DNA from: Sphingomonas sp. PL-96
Lineage (GTDB): Bacteria; Pseudomonadota; Alphaproteobacteria; Sphingomonadales; Sphingomonadaceae
Reading direction: 5' to 3'
DNA length: 64,000 bases
NCBI RefSeq assembly: GCF_020707215.1
Contig: NZ_JAJFET010000005.1
Coordinates: forward strand, 62,001-126,000
Shown: piece after piece, positions 28,061 through 36,743 of the stretch
Layout of the letters: each line of letters starts with the position of its first letter
How positions within the stretch are numbered: the first letter of the stretch is position 1
The notes under the pieces: model-generated
The model's input: only the letters and a program-made list of their open reading frames with translations
What the model was told of the DNA's origin: nothing
Database searches by the model: none
Program-made: the position numbers and the translations under genes

Positions 28061-28151
28061 CGTCATGCTGAACTCGCTTCAGCATCCACCGCGCGAACAA
28101 CAGCGACTTCACAGGCGGAGAGGTGGATCCTGAAACACGTTCAGGGTGACG
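28061..28151. repeat. Sphingomonad-type palindromic intergenic repeat
   Basis: Arms at 28061-28090 and 28122-28151 pair over about 25 of 30 positions (CGTCATGCTGAAC with GTTCAGGGTGACG). It lies between the RND pump operon end and the DUF445 start. This type of element is common between genes in sphingomonads and may act as a transcript-end hairpin. Confidence 0.7.
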
Positions 28152-28207
28152 CGTAGGGTGAGGGAGCGGCCGCGCGGGCCTGCACCCCACCGCGCCCAGG
28201 GCCAGCG

Positions 28208-31200
28208 TCACTCGGCCGGCGCAGTCCCCTCGCCTTCGCCGCGATAGCCGATGCGGCCGCCGGGCTGGTGGTCGATCACGGGCATGCCCGGGCCCTCGTC
28301 CCCCGGCTTGTAGGTGAGCAGCCGCCGCGACAGGCGCGGGCCGATCCAGCGCTCCACGCCCACCGCCAGGCTGAACGTCGCCGGCACGATCAGCAGCGTG
28401 AGCATGGTCGACAGCACCAGCCCCCCGATCACGGTGATGCTCATCGGCGCCCGGAACGATGCGTCGCCGGTCAGCGCCAGCGCGGTCGGGACCATGCCCG
28501 CCACCATGGCGACCGTGGTCATCACGATCGGCTGCGCGCGCTTGTGCCCTGCGTCGAGGATCGCCGCCGACTTGTCGACGCCCTTGCCCATCTCCTCCAG
28601 CGCAAAGTCGATCAGCAGGATCGAGTTCTTGGCGACGATGCCGAGCAGCATCAGCAGGCCGATATAGACCGGCATCGACACCGGATGTCCCGTGACCCAC
28701 AGCGCGATGAGGCCGCCGAGCGGCGCCAGCAGCAGCGAGCCGATGTTCACGAACGGCGGCATCAGCCGCTTGTAGAGCAGCACCAGCACCGCGAGCAGGA
28801 GCAGCAGCCCCGAGATCACGGCGATGATGAAGTTCTGGATCATCTCGGTCTGCCACTTGGCCTGGCCGAGCGTCAGCTCGCGCACGCCGATCGGCAGCTT
28901 CTGCATCGTCGGCAGCGCGTGGATCTGCTTCATCGCGTCGCTGTTGACGACGCCCGGCGCCAGATCGGCCCCGACCACCAGCTGGCGCTGCTGATCGACG
29001 CGCTCGATCTTGGTCGGACCTGCGCCAAAGCCGATCTCCGCCACCACGCTCAGCGGCACCGATCCGCCGCTGCCGGTGGGCACCGGCAGGTTCTGGATCG
29101 TCGACAGCCGTTCGCGCGAATCTTCCGACAGCGCGACGCGGATCGGGATCTGGCGGTCGGAGAGCGAGAAGCGGGCGCTGTTCTGGTCGATGTCGCCCAG
29201 CGTCGCGATGCGGATCGCGTTGGACAGTGCGCTGGTGGTCACGCCCAGGCTGGCGGCGAGGTCGAGGCGCGGGCGGATCACCAGTTCGGGCCGCTGCAGG
29301 TCGCCGCTCACGCGCGGGGCGACGATCGTCTTCAGGCCGGACATTTCCCCAACCAGCTTGTTCGCCGTCTCGTTGAGCAGCACCGGATCCTCGCCGCCCA
29401 GCACGATCGAGACGTCGCGGTTGTTGTCGCCCCAGCCGAACTGCGAGCGGAAGGCGACCCGCGCATCCGGAATCGCGCTCAGGCGCGGCGTCAGGCCCCG
29501 CTCGAACTCGGTGCTGGTCATTTCGCGGTCTTCGGCAAGCTCCACGCTCACACGGCCATTGCCGACCATGGTGGTCGAATAGGCGGAGGTGACGATCGGC
29601 TGCGCGCGCAGGATCTCCTCGACCTGCTTCACCACGCGCGCGGTCTGCTCCAGCGTGGTGCCCGGCACCATGTCGATCATCGCGGTCGAGCGATCGCGGT
29701 CCTGCGGCGGCTGGAAGGTGGCGGGCAGGATCGAGAACATGAACAGCGTGCCGGCAAAGGCGGCGATGCTCGCCACTACCGCTGCCCAGCGGTGCTTCAG
29801 CGTCCAGCGCAAGGTCGCCATATAGGCGCGCATCGCCCAGCCATCGGGCTTGTCGACATGACCATGGCCCTTGAGGAAATAGGCCGCGATCATCGGCGTG
29901 ATCATGCGTGCGACACCCAGGCTCATCAGCACGGCGGCGACCACGGTCAGGCCGAAGTTCTTGAAGAACTGGCCCGCGATGCCGGGCATCAGCCCGACGG
30001 GCAGGAACACCGCGACGATCGCCATGGTGGTCGCAAGCACCGCCAGGCCGATCTCGTCCGCGGCGTCGATCGATGCCTGATAGGCGGTCTTGCCCATCCG
30101 CATGTGGCGAACGATGTTCTCGATCTCCACGATCGCGTCGTCGACCAGCACGCCGGCCACCAGGCTGAGCGCCAGCAGCGTCATCTGGTTGAGCGAAAAG
30201 CCCATCAGATCCATGAACCAGAAGGTCGGGATCGCGGACAAGGGGATCGCCAGCGCCGAGATCATCGTCGCGCGCCAGTCCCACAGGAACAGGAACACGA
30301 TGATCACCGCCAGCACCGCGCCCTCGATCATGGCGTGGATGGCGGACTCGTACTGAATCTCCGTGTATTTCACGCTGTCCGACAGCAGCGCGAAGCGCAC
30401 CTGCGGGTTGCGCTCCTGCAGCGCCTTCAACCGCTTTTCCGCCTCGTGGAAGACGGTGACGTCGGACGCACCCTTGGCCCGTTTGATGTCGAACGACAGC
30501 ACGCGCCGGCCGTTGTAGGCCGCAGCCGAACGCTGCTCCGCATAGGCGTCGCGCACCTCGGCGATGTCGGCCAGCCGCACGGTCCGGCCGTTACCCAGCG
30601 CAATCTGCGTCTGGCCCAGCTGATAGGCGGTTGCCGCATTGCCGAGCACGCGGACGGACTGTTCGGAACCCGCGATCTCGGCACGGCCGCCGGCCGCGTT
30701 GACGTTCACCTGGCGCAGCGCCTGGTTCACCTCGCTGGCGGTGATGCCCATGCCCTGGAGCCGGGCGGGATCCAGGATCACGCGGATCTCGCGATCGACG
30801 CCGCCCACGCGTTCCACGGTGGACATGCCGTCGATCGACAGCAGTTCCTTGGCAACCGTGTTGTCAACGTACCAGCTGAGCTGCTCCTCCGTCATGTCGT
30901 CGGCGAGTGCCGTCCAGCTCGCCAGGTCCTTGTCGGTGGTGTTCGCGCGATAGATCTGCGGCTCCAGGATGCCTTCGGGCAGCTCGCTGCGGATCTGGTT
31001 CACCGCCTCGCGCACGTCGGTGACGGCGCGGTCGATCGGCGTGCCGATGTTGAGCTGGACGACCGTGGTCGAATTGCCTTCGCTCACGTCCGAGTTGATC
31101 TCGTCGATCCCCTGGATGCTGCGCACCGCCGCCTCGACCCGCTGGGTGACCTGCGTCTCCAGCTCCGTCGGCGCGGCGCCCGGCTGGTTGATGACGACGA

Positions 31201-31345
31201 TCACCACCGGAAACTCGATGTCCGGGTCCTGGTTCACGTCCATCCGCATGAAGCTGACCAGCCCCGCGATCGTCAGTGCGATGAACAGCACCAGCGGCGG
31301 GATCGGGTTGCGGATGGACCAGGCGGAGATGTTGCGAAAGCCCAT
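28208..31345 (-). CDS. RND efflux pump inner-membrane subunit
   Basis: This 1045-residue transporter shows the RND layout of 12 membrane helices and two large periplasmic loops. The proton-relay residues are present: [16 protein letters not shown] holds the two Asp, and [17 protein letters not shown] carries the Lys. The N terminus [20 protein letters not shown] is typical. It exports drugs or other amphiphiles by proton exchange. It follows its adaptor gene with a 3-bp gap. No outer-membrane channel gene is next to it. Confidence 0.93.
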   Translation of the reverse strand: MGFRNISAWSIRNPIPPLVLFIALTIAGLVSFMRMDVNQDPDIEFPVVIVVINQPGAAPTELETQVTQRVEAAVRSIQGIDEINSDVSEGNSTTVVQLNIGTPIDRAVTDVREAVNQIRSELPEGILEPQIYRANTTDKDLASWTALADDMTEEQLSWYVDNTVAKELLSIDGMSTVERVGGVDREIRVILDPARLQGMGITASEVNQALRQVNVNAAGGRAEIAGSEQSVRVLGNAATAYQLGQTQIALGNGRTVRLADIAEVRDAYAEQRSAAAYNGRRVLSFDIKRAKGASDVTVFHEAEKRLKALQERNPQVRFALLSDSVKYTEIQYESAIHAMIEGAVLAVIIVFLFLWDWRATMISALAIPLSAIPTFWFMDLMGFSLNQMTLLALSLVAGVLVDDAIVEIENIVRHMRMGKTAYQASIDAADEIGLAVLATTMAIVAVFLPVGLMPGIAGQFFKNFGLTVVAAVLMSLGVARMITPMIAAYFLKGHGHVDKPDGWAMRAYMATLRWTLKHRWAAVVASIAAFAGTLFMFSILPATFQPPQDRDRSTAMIDMVPGTTLEQTARVVKQVEEILRAQPIVTSAYSTTMVGNGRVSVELAEDREMTSTEFERGLTPRLSAIPDARVAFRSQFGWGDNNRDVSIVLGGEDPVLLNETANKLVGEMSGLKTIVAPRVSGDLQRPELVIRPRLDLAASLGVTTSALSNAIRIATLGDIDQNSARFSLSDRQIPIRVALSEDSRERLSTIQNLPVPTGSGGSVPLSVVAEIGFGAGPTKIERVDQQRQLVVGADLAPGVVNSDAMKQIHALPTMQKLPIGVRELTLGQAKWQTEMIQNFIIAVISGLLLLLAVLVLLYKRLMPPFVNIGSLLLAPLGGLIALWVTGHPVSMPVYIGLLMLLGIVAKNSILLIDFALEEMGKGVDKSAAILDAGHKRAQPIVMTTVAMVAGMVPTALALTGDASFRAPMSITVIGGLVLSTMLTLLIVPATFSLAVGVERWIGPRLSRRLLTYKPGDEGPGMPVIDHQPGGRIGYRGEGEGTAPAE

Positions 31346-31348
31346 GGC

Positions 31349-32542
31349 TTAGCGTCCCGTCTTGCGCAGCGTCGGCTTGATCTTCTGCCCGGGGTTGAGG
31401 AACGCGCCGGCGCTCACCACCACCTTTTCGGTGCCGTTGAGCCCTTCCGCGATCGCGACGCCCGCGTCCGATACCTCGCCGACCTTTACCGCCCGGCGTT
31501 GTACCTGGTTCTGCCCGTCGAGCACATAGACGTAATTGCCCTGGGCATCGCTCAGCACCGCCGATTCCGGCAGCAGCGGCGCGGCGCGCGCGCCCGACAC
31601 GATGCGCGCGGTGGCAAAGCCGCCCGGCCGCAACGCCGCATCATAGGACAGGGCGATCCGCACGATCCCCTGCCGGCTGTCCGGATCGATCACGGGCGAG
31701 ACCTGCCAGACCTCGCCACGAAAGGTCTTGGTGGAGCCGACCGGCGTCACTTCGGCGGGCACGCCCACGGTCATGCGCGCCATGTCGGTTTCGGAAAGCT
31801 GCGCGCGCATTTCCATCTGCCCGCCCATCGCCATGCGGAACAGCGTGCCGCTGCCCGACGAGATGATCTGGCCCGGCTCGACGCTGCGGGTCAGCACCAG
31901 CCCGGCGGCGGGCGCGCGGATGTCGAGGCGACGGTTGCGCGCGCGGGTCTCGGCCAGCTGCGCCTCGGCCACGCGCACCTGCGCCTGCGCCGAGTCGCGG
32001 GTCGCGGTCTTGCGGTCGATGTCCGCCTTGGACACGAAGCCGCGGCCGACCAGCTGCTGCGAACGATCGAGCTCGCTCTGCGCGATGCGGGCGTCCGCGC
32101 GCGCGACGCGCACCTGCGCCTCCAGCGACTGGGCGGTCTGCGCCTGCACCGAACGGTCGACGGTGGCGAGCACCTGGCCTTGGCCGACCCAGCTCCCCGG
32201 CTCGACCAGCACGCGCGCGACTTCACCGCCTTCGCCAGCGACGCCGATCGGCATCTCGCGCCGGGCCGCCAGTGATCCGGTGCCGGTCACCACCGTCTGT
32301 ACCGATTCGCGACCCGGTACCATCACGGTCACGGCCGGAACCTGCGCATCGCCCGCGGGCTCCGCTGCGGCGGCGGCGGGATCCGTGCCGTCACCCCGGC
32401 CGAACACGAACCACGCGGCCAGCACGACCAGCAGCAGGATGGCGGCAGCGAGAATCCACTTGCGGCGACGGCGCGACGGCGCCTGCGGCCCGGCCAGCTG
32501 AGGGCGATCCTCTTCCCCGATCGCCTTCGCCTCATACTCCAT
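31349..32542 (-). CDS. RND efflux periplasmic adaptor (HlyD family)
   Basis: This 397-residue protein has a cytosolic tail, one membrane anchor (WILAAAILLLVVLAAWFVFG) and then lipoyl/biotinyl-like and helical hairpin regions (~75-200), a beta-barrel and a membrane-proximal domain. It links the RND pump to an outer-membrane channel. It lies 3 bp upstream of the pump gene and forms an operon with it. Confidence 0.92.
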   Translation of the reverse strand: MEYEAKAIGEEDRPQLAGPQAPSRRRRKWILAAAILLLVVLAAWFVFGRGDGTDPAAAAAEPAGDAQVPAVTVMVPGRESVQTVVTGTGSLAARREMPIGVAGEGGEVARVLVEPGSWVGQGQVLATVDRSVQAQTAQSLEAQVRVARADARIAQSELDRSQQLVGRGFVSKADIDRKTATRDSAQAQVRVAEAQLAETRARNRRLDIRAPAAGLVLTRSVEPGQIISSGSGTLFRMAMGGQMEMRAQLSETDMARMTVGVPAEVTPVGSTKTFRGEVWQVSPVIDPDSRQGIVRIALSYDAALRPGGFATARIVSGARAAPLLPESAVLSDAQGNYVYVLDGQNQVQRRAVKVGEVSDAGVAIAEGLNGTEKVVVSAGAFLNPGQKIKPTLRKTGR

Positions 32543-32748
32543 CTACGCCACTCCCCCGACCGGCCGTTGTGCAGCACTGTGTTATCGCAATAGGGCACCC
32601 ATCTCAAGGGTGCCTGGCCGATCGCGGCTTGCCCGTTGCCCTTCGCGCCCGCAAGCAAATCCGGTGTTCAGCTTGCGTTGGTGTGCGACCCCGCAGGAGA
32701 ACGGCACCGTTTGGGGCAGCACCCAAAGTTGAACTGGAGAATTCGTCG

Positions 32749-33480
32749 ATGCGCATCCTTCCCCTCTTCGTCCTGGCGCTGACCACCAGTGCGGCCGGCG
32801 TCGCCGTTCCTGCCGCCGCCCAGCAGGCCGGGGCGAGTGCGCCCGTGCTGCTCGACGCGACGCTGCTCGACGTGGTGGCAGAGGGCAAGGCGACGCGCAT
32901 TCCCGATGTCGCGACGCTGCGCGCAGGGGTGGTCACCCAGGCGGCTACCGCAGCCGCGGCGCTGCAGGAGAATGCCGCGCGCATGACTCGGGTGGTCGCC
33001 GCGCTGCGCAAGGCCGGTGTCGCCCCGCGCGACGTGCAGACCGCGCAGATCGCGCTGTCCCCGCAGTATCGCTATGCCGAAAACCAGCCGCCGGTGATCA
33101 CCGGCTATCAGGCATCGAACCAGGTGTCGGTGCGCTTCCGCGACATTGCCCGGAGCGGCGCGATCCTCGACGCGCTGGTCGCGGAAGGTGCGAATCAGAT
33201 CCAGGGGCCGGACCTGTCGGTCGATGCCGCGGAGCAGGCGCTGGATGAAGCCCGCACCAATGCGATGGCGCGGGCCCGTGCGCGCGCCGAACTTTATGCC
33301 AAGGCGGCGGGCCTGCGAGTGGACCGCATCCTGACGATCAGCGAGGGCGATGCGCCCTCCTCGCCGCAGCCGATCGTGGTGCATGCGCGCATGCAGTCGA
33401 TGGCGGCGGATTCGACGCCGGTGGCAGCCGGCGAGCAGGACATCACCGCAACCGTGACGGTGCGCTTCCTGCTGCGCTGA
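32749..33480 (+). CDS. SIMPLE-domain (DUF541) secreted protein
   Basis: This 243-residue protein has a signal peptide (MRILPLFVLALTTSAAGVAVPAAA) and a SIMPLE/DUF541 domain, with VVAEGKATRIPDVATLRAGV near the start and then GYQASNQVSVRFRDI, DEARTNAMARARARAELYA and a YxxKAAGLRV-like region. The family is periplasmic and of unsure function. ATG 32749 is preceded by GGAGA. It is followed by a bidirectional terminator. Confidence 0.87.
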   Translation: MRILPLFVLALTTSAAGVAVPAAAQQAGASAPVLLDATLLDVVAEGKATRIPDVATLRAGVVTQAATAAAALQENAARMTRVVAALRKAGVAPRDVQTAQIALSPQYRYAENQPPVITGYQASNQVSVRFRDIARSGAILDALVAEGANQIQGPDLSVDAAEQALDEARTNAMARARARAELYAKAAGLRVDRILTISEGDAPSSPQPIVVHARMQSMAADSTPVAAGEQDITATVTVRFLLR

Positions 33481-33505
33481 CCAGCGGTCCCTCTGGCACA
33501 TAGAA

Positions 33506-33534
33506 AAAGGGCCGCCCTGGCAGGACGGCCCTTT
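33506..33534. terminator. Bidirectional hairpin terminator
   Basis: AAAGGGCCG and CGGCCCTTT pair perfectly around an 11-base loop, with A-rich and T-rich flanks. It serves the SIMPLE gene and the convergent GlsB/YeaQ gene. Confidence 0.8.
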
Positions 33535-33561
33535 CCCTTGGGTTCGCGAGGATCGCGGCGG

Positions 33562-33813
33562 TTAGCGTACCGACCCGCGACGGATCAGGTTCACGATCGC
33601 CAGCAGGATGATCGCGCCGATCAGCGACGTGATGAAGGAAGTCACCGTGATTCCGTCGTTGATGTTCTGGCCGAAGATCAGCGACGCAATGAACGCGCCG
33701 ACGATGCCGACGACCACGTTCAGGATAATGCCCTGCTGCGCGTCGGTCCGCATGACCATGCTGGCCAGCCAGCCCACGACACCGCCAACGATAAGCCAGA
33801 TGATAACGCCCAT
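33562..33813 (-). CDS. GlsB/YeaQ/YmgE family membrane protein
   Basis: This 83-residue protein, MGVIIWLIVGGVVGWLASMVM and onward, has three membrane segments and the family's GVVGWLAS and NVVVGIVGAFIA motifs. It is a small transglycosylase-associated/stress-type membrane protein. ATG 33813 was chosen over the longer frame because the conserved start is there and GGAGGG precedes it. Confidence 0.88.
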   Translation of the reverse strand: MGVIIWLIVGGVVGWLASMVMRTDAQQGIILNVVVGIVGAFIASLIFGQNINDGITVTSFITSLIGAIILLAIVNLIRRGSVR

Positions 33814-33931
33814 GGTGTTTGTCCCTCCGTTACGGCCGCCTGTTCGGCCTGTTGTTGCAAGGACTCGCCACGGACGGGAAGGTTCCGGCGGCGTCACGAA
33901 TATCAACGGCGCCGACCTGCGGCAGTGCGGT

Positions 33932-34705
33932 CTAGAACAGCGTCCAAAGCGGGTTGGCGGGGTCCGCCAGCAGCTTGATCGTCAGTGCCGCGGACATGAT
34001 CACCAGCAGCGGACGGACCCCGCTTCCGCCGAAGCGGATCGCCAGCCGCGCGCCCAATTGATTGCCCACAACATTCGCCACCGCCATCACGCCGCCCAGC
34101 AGCCAGAGGACATGCCCGCCCGCGATCATCGCCAGCAGGGCGGCAACGTTGGTCGACAGGTTGAGCAGCTTGGTATTGGCGATCGCACGCACCAGCCCCA
34201 GGCCGCCGAGCGCCACCAGCGCCAGCGTCAGGAAAGACCCGGTGCCAGGGCCGAAGAAGCCGTCGTAGAAGCCGATTCCCGCGACGATCAGCGTGATGCC
34301 CGTCCTGCCCACCCGGGCATGGCGATCCACCTGGCGCATCGGCGGCGCGAGCAGGAAATAGAGCCCCATCGCGATCAGCAGCACCGGCATGAAGGCCGCC
34401 AGATAGGCGGAACTGATGTGCTGCACGGCGGTGGCGCCCAGCGCGGATCCGACAAAGGCGGCCGCCGCCGGAACCGCGAACTGGCGGAGGTCGACATGGC
34501 CTGCCCGCCAGAAGGTGAAGAACGCCGAGGAGGTCCCGATCGTGCTCTGCAGCTTGTTGGTGGCGAGCGCCGCGACCGGCGGCACGCCGGCCGCCATCAT
34601 CGCCGGCAGCGTCAGCAGGCCTCCGCCGCCCGCCAGCGCATCGATGGTGCCCGCGAGAAACGCGATAGCGGCAAGAAAGGCGAGCGTTTCGACGGCGAAC
34701 TGCAT
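33932..34705 (-). CDS. TauE/SafE family sulfite or anion exporter
   Basis: This 257-residue protein has about eight membrane helices and the TauE/SafE motifs AGTIDALAGGGGLLTLPAM, ALATNKLQS and GFYDGFFGPGTGSF. It is a putative sulfite/organosulfonate permease of the inner membrane. Confidence 0.92.
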   Translation of the reverse strand: MQFAVETLAFLAAIAFLAGTIDALAGGGGLLTLPAMMAAGVPPVAALATNKLQSTIGTSSAFFTFWRAGHVDLRQFAVPAAAAFVGSALGATAVQHISSAYLAAFMPVLLIAMGLYFLLAPPMRQVDRHARVGRTGITLIVAGIGFYDGFFGPGTGSFLTLALVALGGLGLVRAIANTKLLNLSTNVAALLAMIAGGHVLWLLGGVMAVANVVGNQLGARLAIRFGGSGVRPLLVIMSAALTIKLLADPANPLWTLF

Positions 34706-34750
34706 GCCCTGCGCTTAGGCGCACGCGGCGGCGGCGGCTAGCGTCTGACG

Positions 34751-34790
34751 CGGGGCGACGCGGGGCGACGCGGGGCGACGCGGGGCGACG
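34751..34790. repeat. 10-bp tandem repeat, four exact copies
   Basis: CGGGGCGACG is repeated four times exactly, just upstream of the TauE/SafE gene. It may vary in copy number and affect that gene's promoter region. Confidence 0.9.
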
Positions 34791-34991
34791 CGTGCGTGGC
34801 GAACACGGACGGAGCTTGTCGAGACGGCACCTCGAAATACCCGAAAGCTGCGCAACGTCTGCTGCTTCAGGCCGCATCCGATGCAAGACGGCAGAGATTG
34901 GCGAACGCGGTCTCCCAGCCCTCGGGAGACCAGGTCGCATCGGCTGCCGCTTGTGGCTGTCCCGAAACGATGCCTTATCCGGGAAGCCGGG

Positions 34992-35327
34992 TCAGTCCGT
35001 CTGCATGATCGCCAACTCAAGCCCGTTGGGATCGAGGAAGTGAAAGCGTCGGCCGCCCGGAAAGGCGAAGACCGGCTTGCTGATGGTGCCCCCGGCGTCC
35101 GCGACAGCGGTTTGCGCCGCTTCGATATCGTCCACCAGCACCACCGGCAAAGGCGTCCTTGGAGCTTCGCTTATATCGCCCTGTAACCCCAAGTCGACAT
35201 TGCCGGTCATGGTGCATGAGTAGCTGGGTCCGAAGTCGGTCAGGTCCCACCCAAACACCGTTGCGTAGAAGGTCCGAGCCGCGCCGAGGTCGCGCGCGGG
35301 GAGCTCGATAAAATTGATGCGGGCCAT
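34992..35327 (-). CDS. VOC (glyoxalase/bleomycin-resistance) family protein
   Basis: This 111-residue single-domain protein starts MARINFIELPARDLGAARTFYATVFGW and ends HFLDPNGLELAIMQ, as in the VOC superfamily. Such proteins bind a metal and a small molecule. The substrate cannot be inferred from the sequence. Confidence 0.9.
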   Translation of the reverse strand: MARINFIELPARDLGAARTFYATVFGWDLTDFGPSYSCTMTGNVDLGLQGDISEAPRTPLPVVLVDDIEAAQTAVADAGGTISKPVFAFPGGRRFHFLDPNGLELAIMQTD

Positions 35328-35513
35328 GGGTAAACTCCTATGACTTTCTACAAAGTGGTTTGGTGAGGAAGCCGGAAGCTTTGCGGATCACCGCTAGCCG
35401 TTGGGACCAGCAGAACGGACGGCTTTTGATGGTGGCGCTTGCCGGAACAGGTTGGATGCCGGCACGCCACGAGCGGCCTGTCAGCCCCGCAAGGTTAGAT
35501 GCGGCTTTCCCAC

Positions 35514-36443
35514 TTAGGAAGGGCGATCGAGACGGTCGCGGCCATCTCGAGATAAGATTGGATCGGCTGGTGGCGCCCGCTCGACGCGGTACCAGGAACC
35601 GGCAGATCCGCTGGGACTCTTCTGCGGGGTTGACGCTGTTAACGCTGTTCCAAGGAACACCGTCCCTGAAAACGGTTGGTCTGGATGTCTCTCAAGGACC
35701 ACGCCCCGCCTGTGCGGTGAGTGCTCCTCAACCTGATGCACACCACAGCCTGCCTCCAAACAGTTCCACGCATTGCCCTTGCCATGTGAGGTCAGAAGAA
35801 GGGTCAGGGTCTCATCTCTAGGCAGAAAGGACGCCATAGGCCGGAGGTTTGGGAACTGATCCATAGGTTTTTGCCGAGCATGTGCTGATCCGGTAAGCAC
35901 CAGCATCCTGCCCGTCCCGGAGGCGCTATTCTGCAGCAGGCCGGCCATGCGCTGCTCAAAGTCGCTTTGGTCGACGGGCTTGTCGTCCAACCACGGCATT
36001 CGAAAGGCCCCGTTCTTATAGTTGAGGCCTGGCTCGAATGCGATCACACGCACGACACGGCCGTGCTTGTGTTGCTCCCATAGGTTCCGAAACAGCCTGA
36101 ACATCGCTTGGCTTGATCGTCCATCGAGGACGCTGTCGGGCTGACCCGCTCGCCACATCGTCGCTCGAAGAAACGCCGCCTCTGCTTCTTCACCCCCATC
36201 CGAGTTCAGGTAGGCGTCAATTGCAGGCTGGTCCTGTTCCGGCTGTTCAACTGCAACAACAACAGGCGCGGCGCGGGAGGCAAGGCAGACGAGGTCTGCA
36301 AACATGGCCGGCATCTCATTCGTGCCGTGCCTTTCCCCCGCTACGATCCACCGCGCCCGTGATGCCGCGACGACCTCTGCGAAACCGTCCACCGGCTGGC
36401 AACTCAGTGCTGAGGCGGTCGTGGCTAGCAAAGTCAGCAGCAT
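35514..36443 (-). CDS. ChaN/EreA-like secreted protein
   Basis: This 309-residue protein starts with a signal peptide (MLLTLLATTASALS). VAGERHGTNEMPA (~34-46), VAVEQPEQDQ and VLTGSAHARQKP match the ChaN/EreA/TIKI-like fold with its GE-H...GxxHA pattern. Members bind haem or cleave esters and peptides; the activity here is unknown. The VFLGTALTASTP block near residue 275 is part of the family's C terminus, while the last ~30 residues look unstructured. Confidence 0.65.
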   Translation of the reverse strand: MLLTLLATTASALSCQPVDGFAEVVAASRARWIVAGERHGTNEMPAMFADLVCLASRAAPVVVAVEQPEQDQPAIDAYLNSDGGEEAEAAFLRATMWRAGQPDSVLDGRSSQAMFRLFRNLWEQHKHGRVVRVIAFEPGLNYKNGAFRMPWLDDKPVDQSDFEQRMAGLLQNSASGTGRMLVLTGSAHARQKPMDQFPNLRPMASFLPRDETLTLLLTSHGKGNAWNCLEAGCGVHQVEEHSPHRRGVVLERHPDQPFSGTVFLGTALTASTPQKSPSGSAGSWYRVERAPPADPILSRDGRDRLDRPS

Positions 36444-36743
36444 GTCCCGTGCCTCCTTTCACCAACCGGTCGAACGTCTCGCGAAATCGTGGATCACGCA
36501 ACGGCGGGCGCTTCCGGCCATTGCCTTCATCCGCAAGAACGAAGTTTTCGCGGGACGGCCAGGTCGGGTCTGTTTCCTAAGTCGTTCGACCGCAGCGCTT
36601 TCCCGGATCTATTCCCTATTGCGTGTTTCCGAAGTGGCGCGCCGGGGATGGAGAAACGGGACTGGGCCTTCCGCAAAGGAGCTCCGGAAAGCTGCCGCAA
36701 TCCTCTGGGCGCTCTGTCTGGACGTTGACGGTCGTTCTGCGCC
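36444..36743. other. Intergenic stretch between the ChaN-like and dnaE2 genes
   Basis: No supported gene, repeat or hairpin was seen here. Frames in this interval lack codon bias and family features. Confidence 0.4.

Noticed and set aside
26676-30284. A 1202-codon frame joining the DUF445 gene to an out-of-frame part of the RND pump
   Set aside because: Only its last ~421 codons are real (DUF445); the rest is an off-frame shadow of the pump gene.
28268-32275. A 1335-codon plus-strand open frame opposite the RND pump and adaptor genes
   Set aside because: It is the antisense frame of two clear genes in high-GC DNA and is rich in His/Arg/Gln with no family features.
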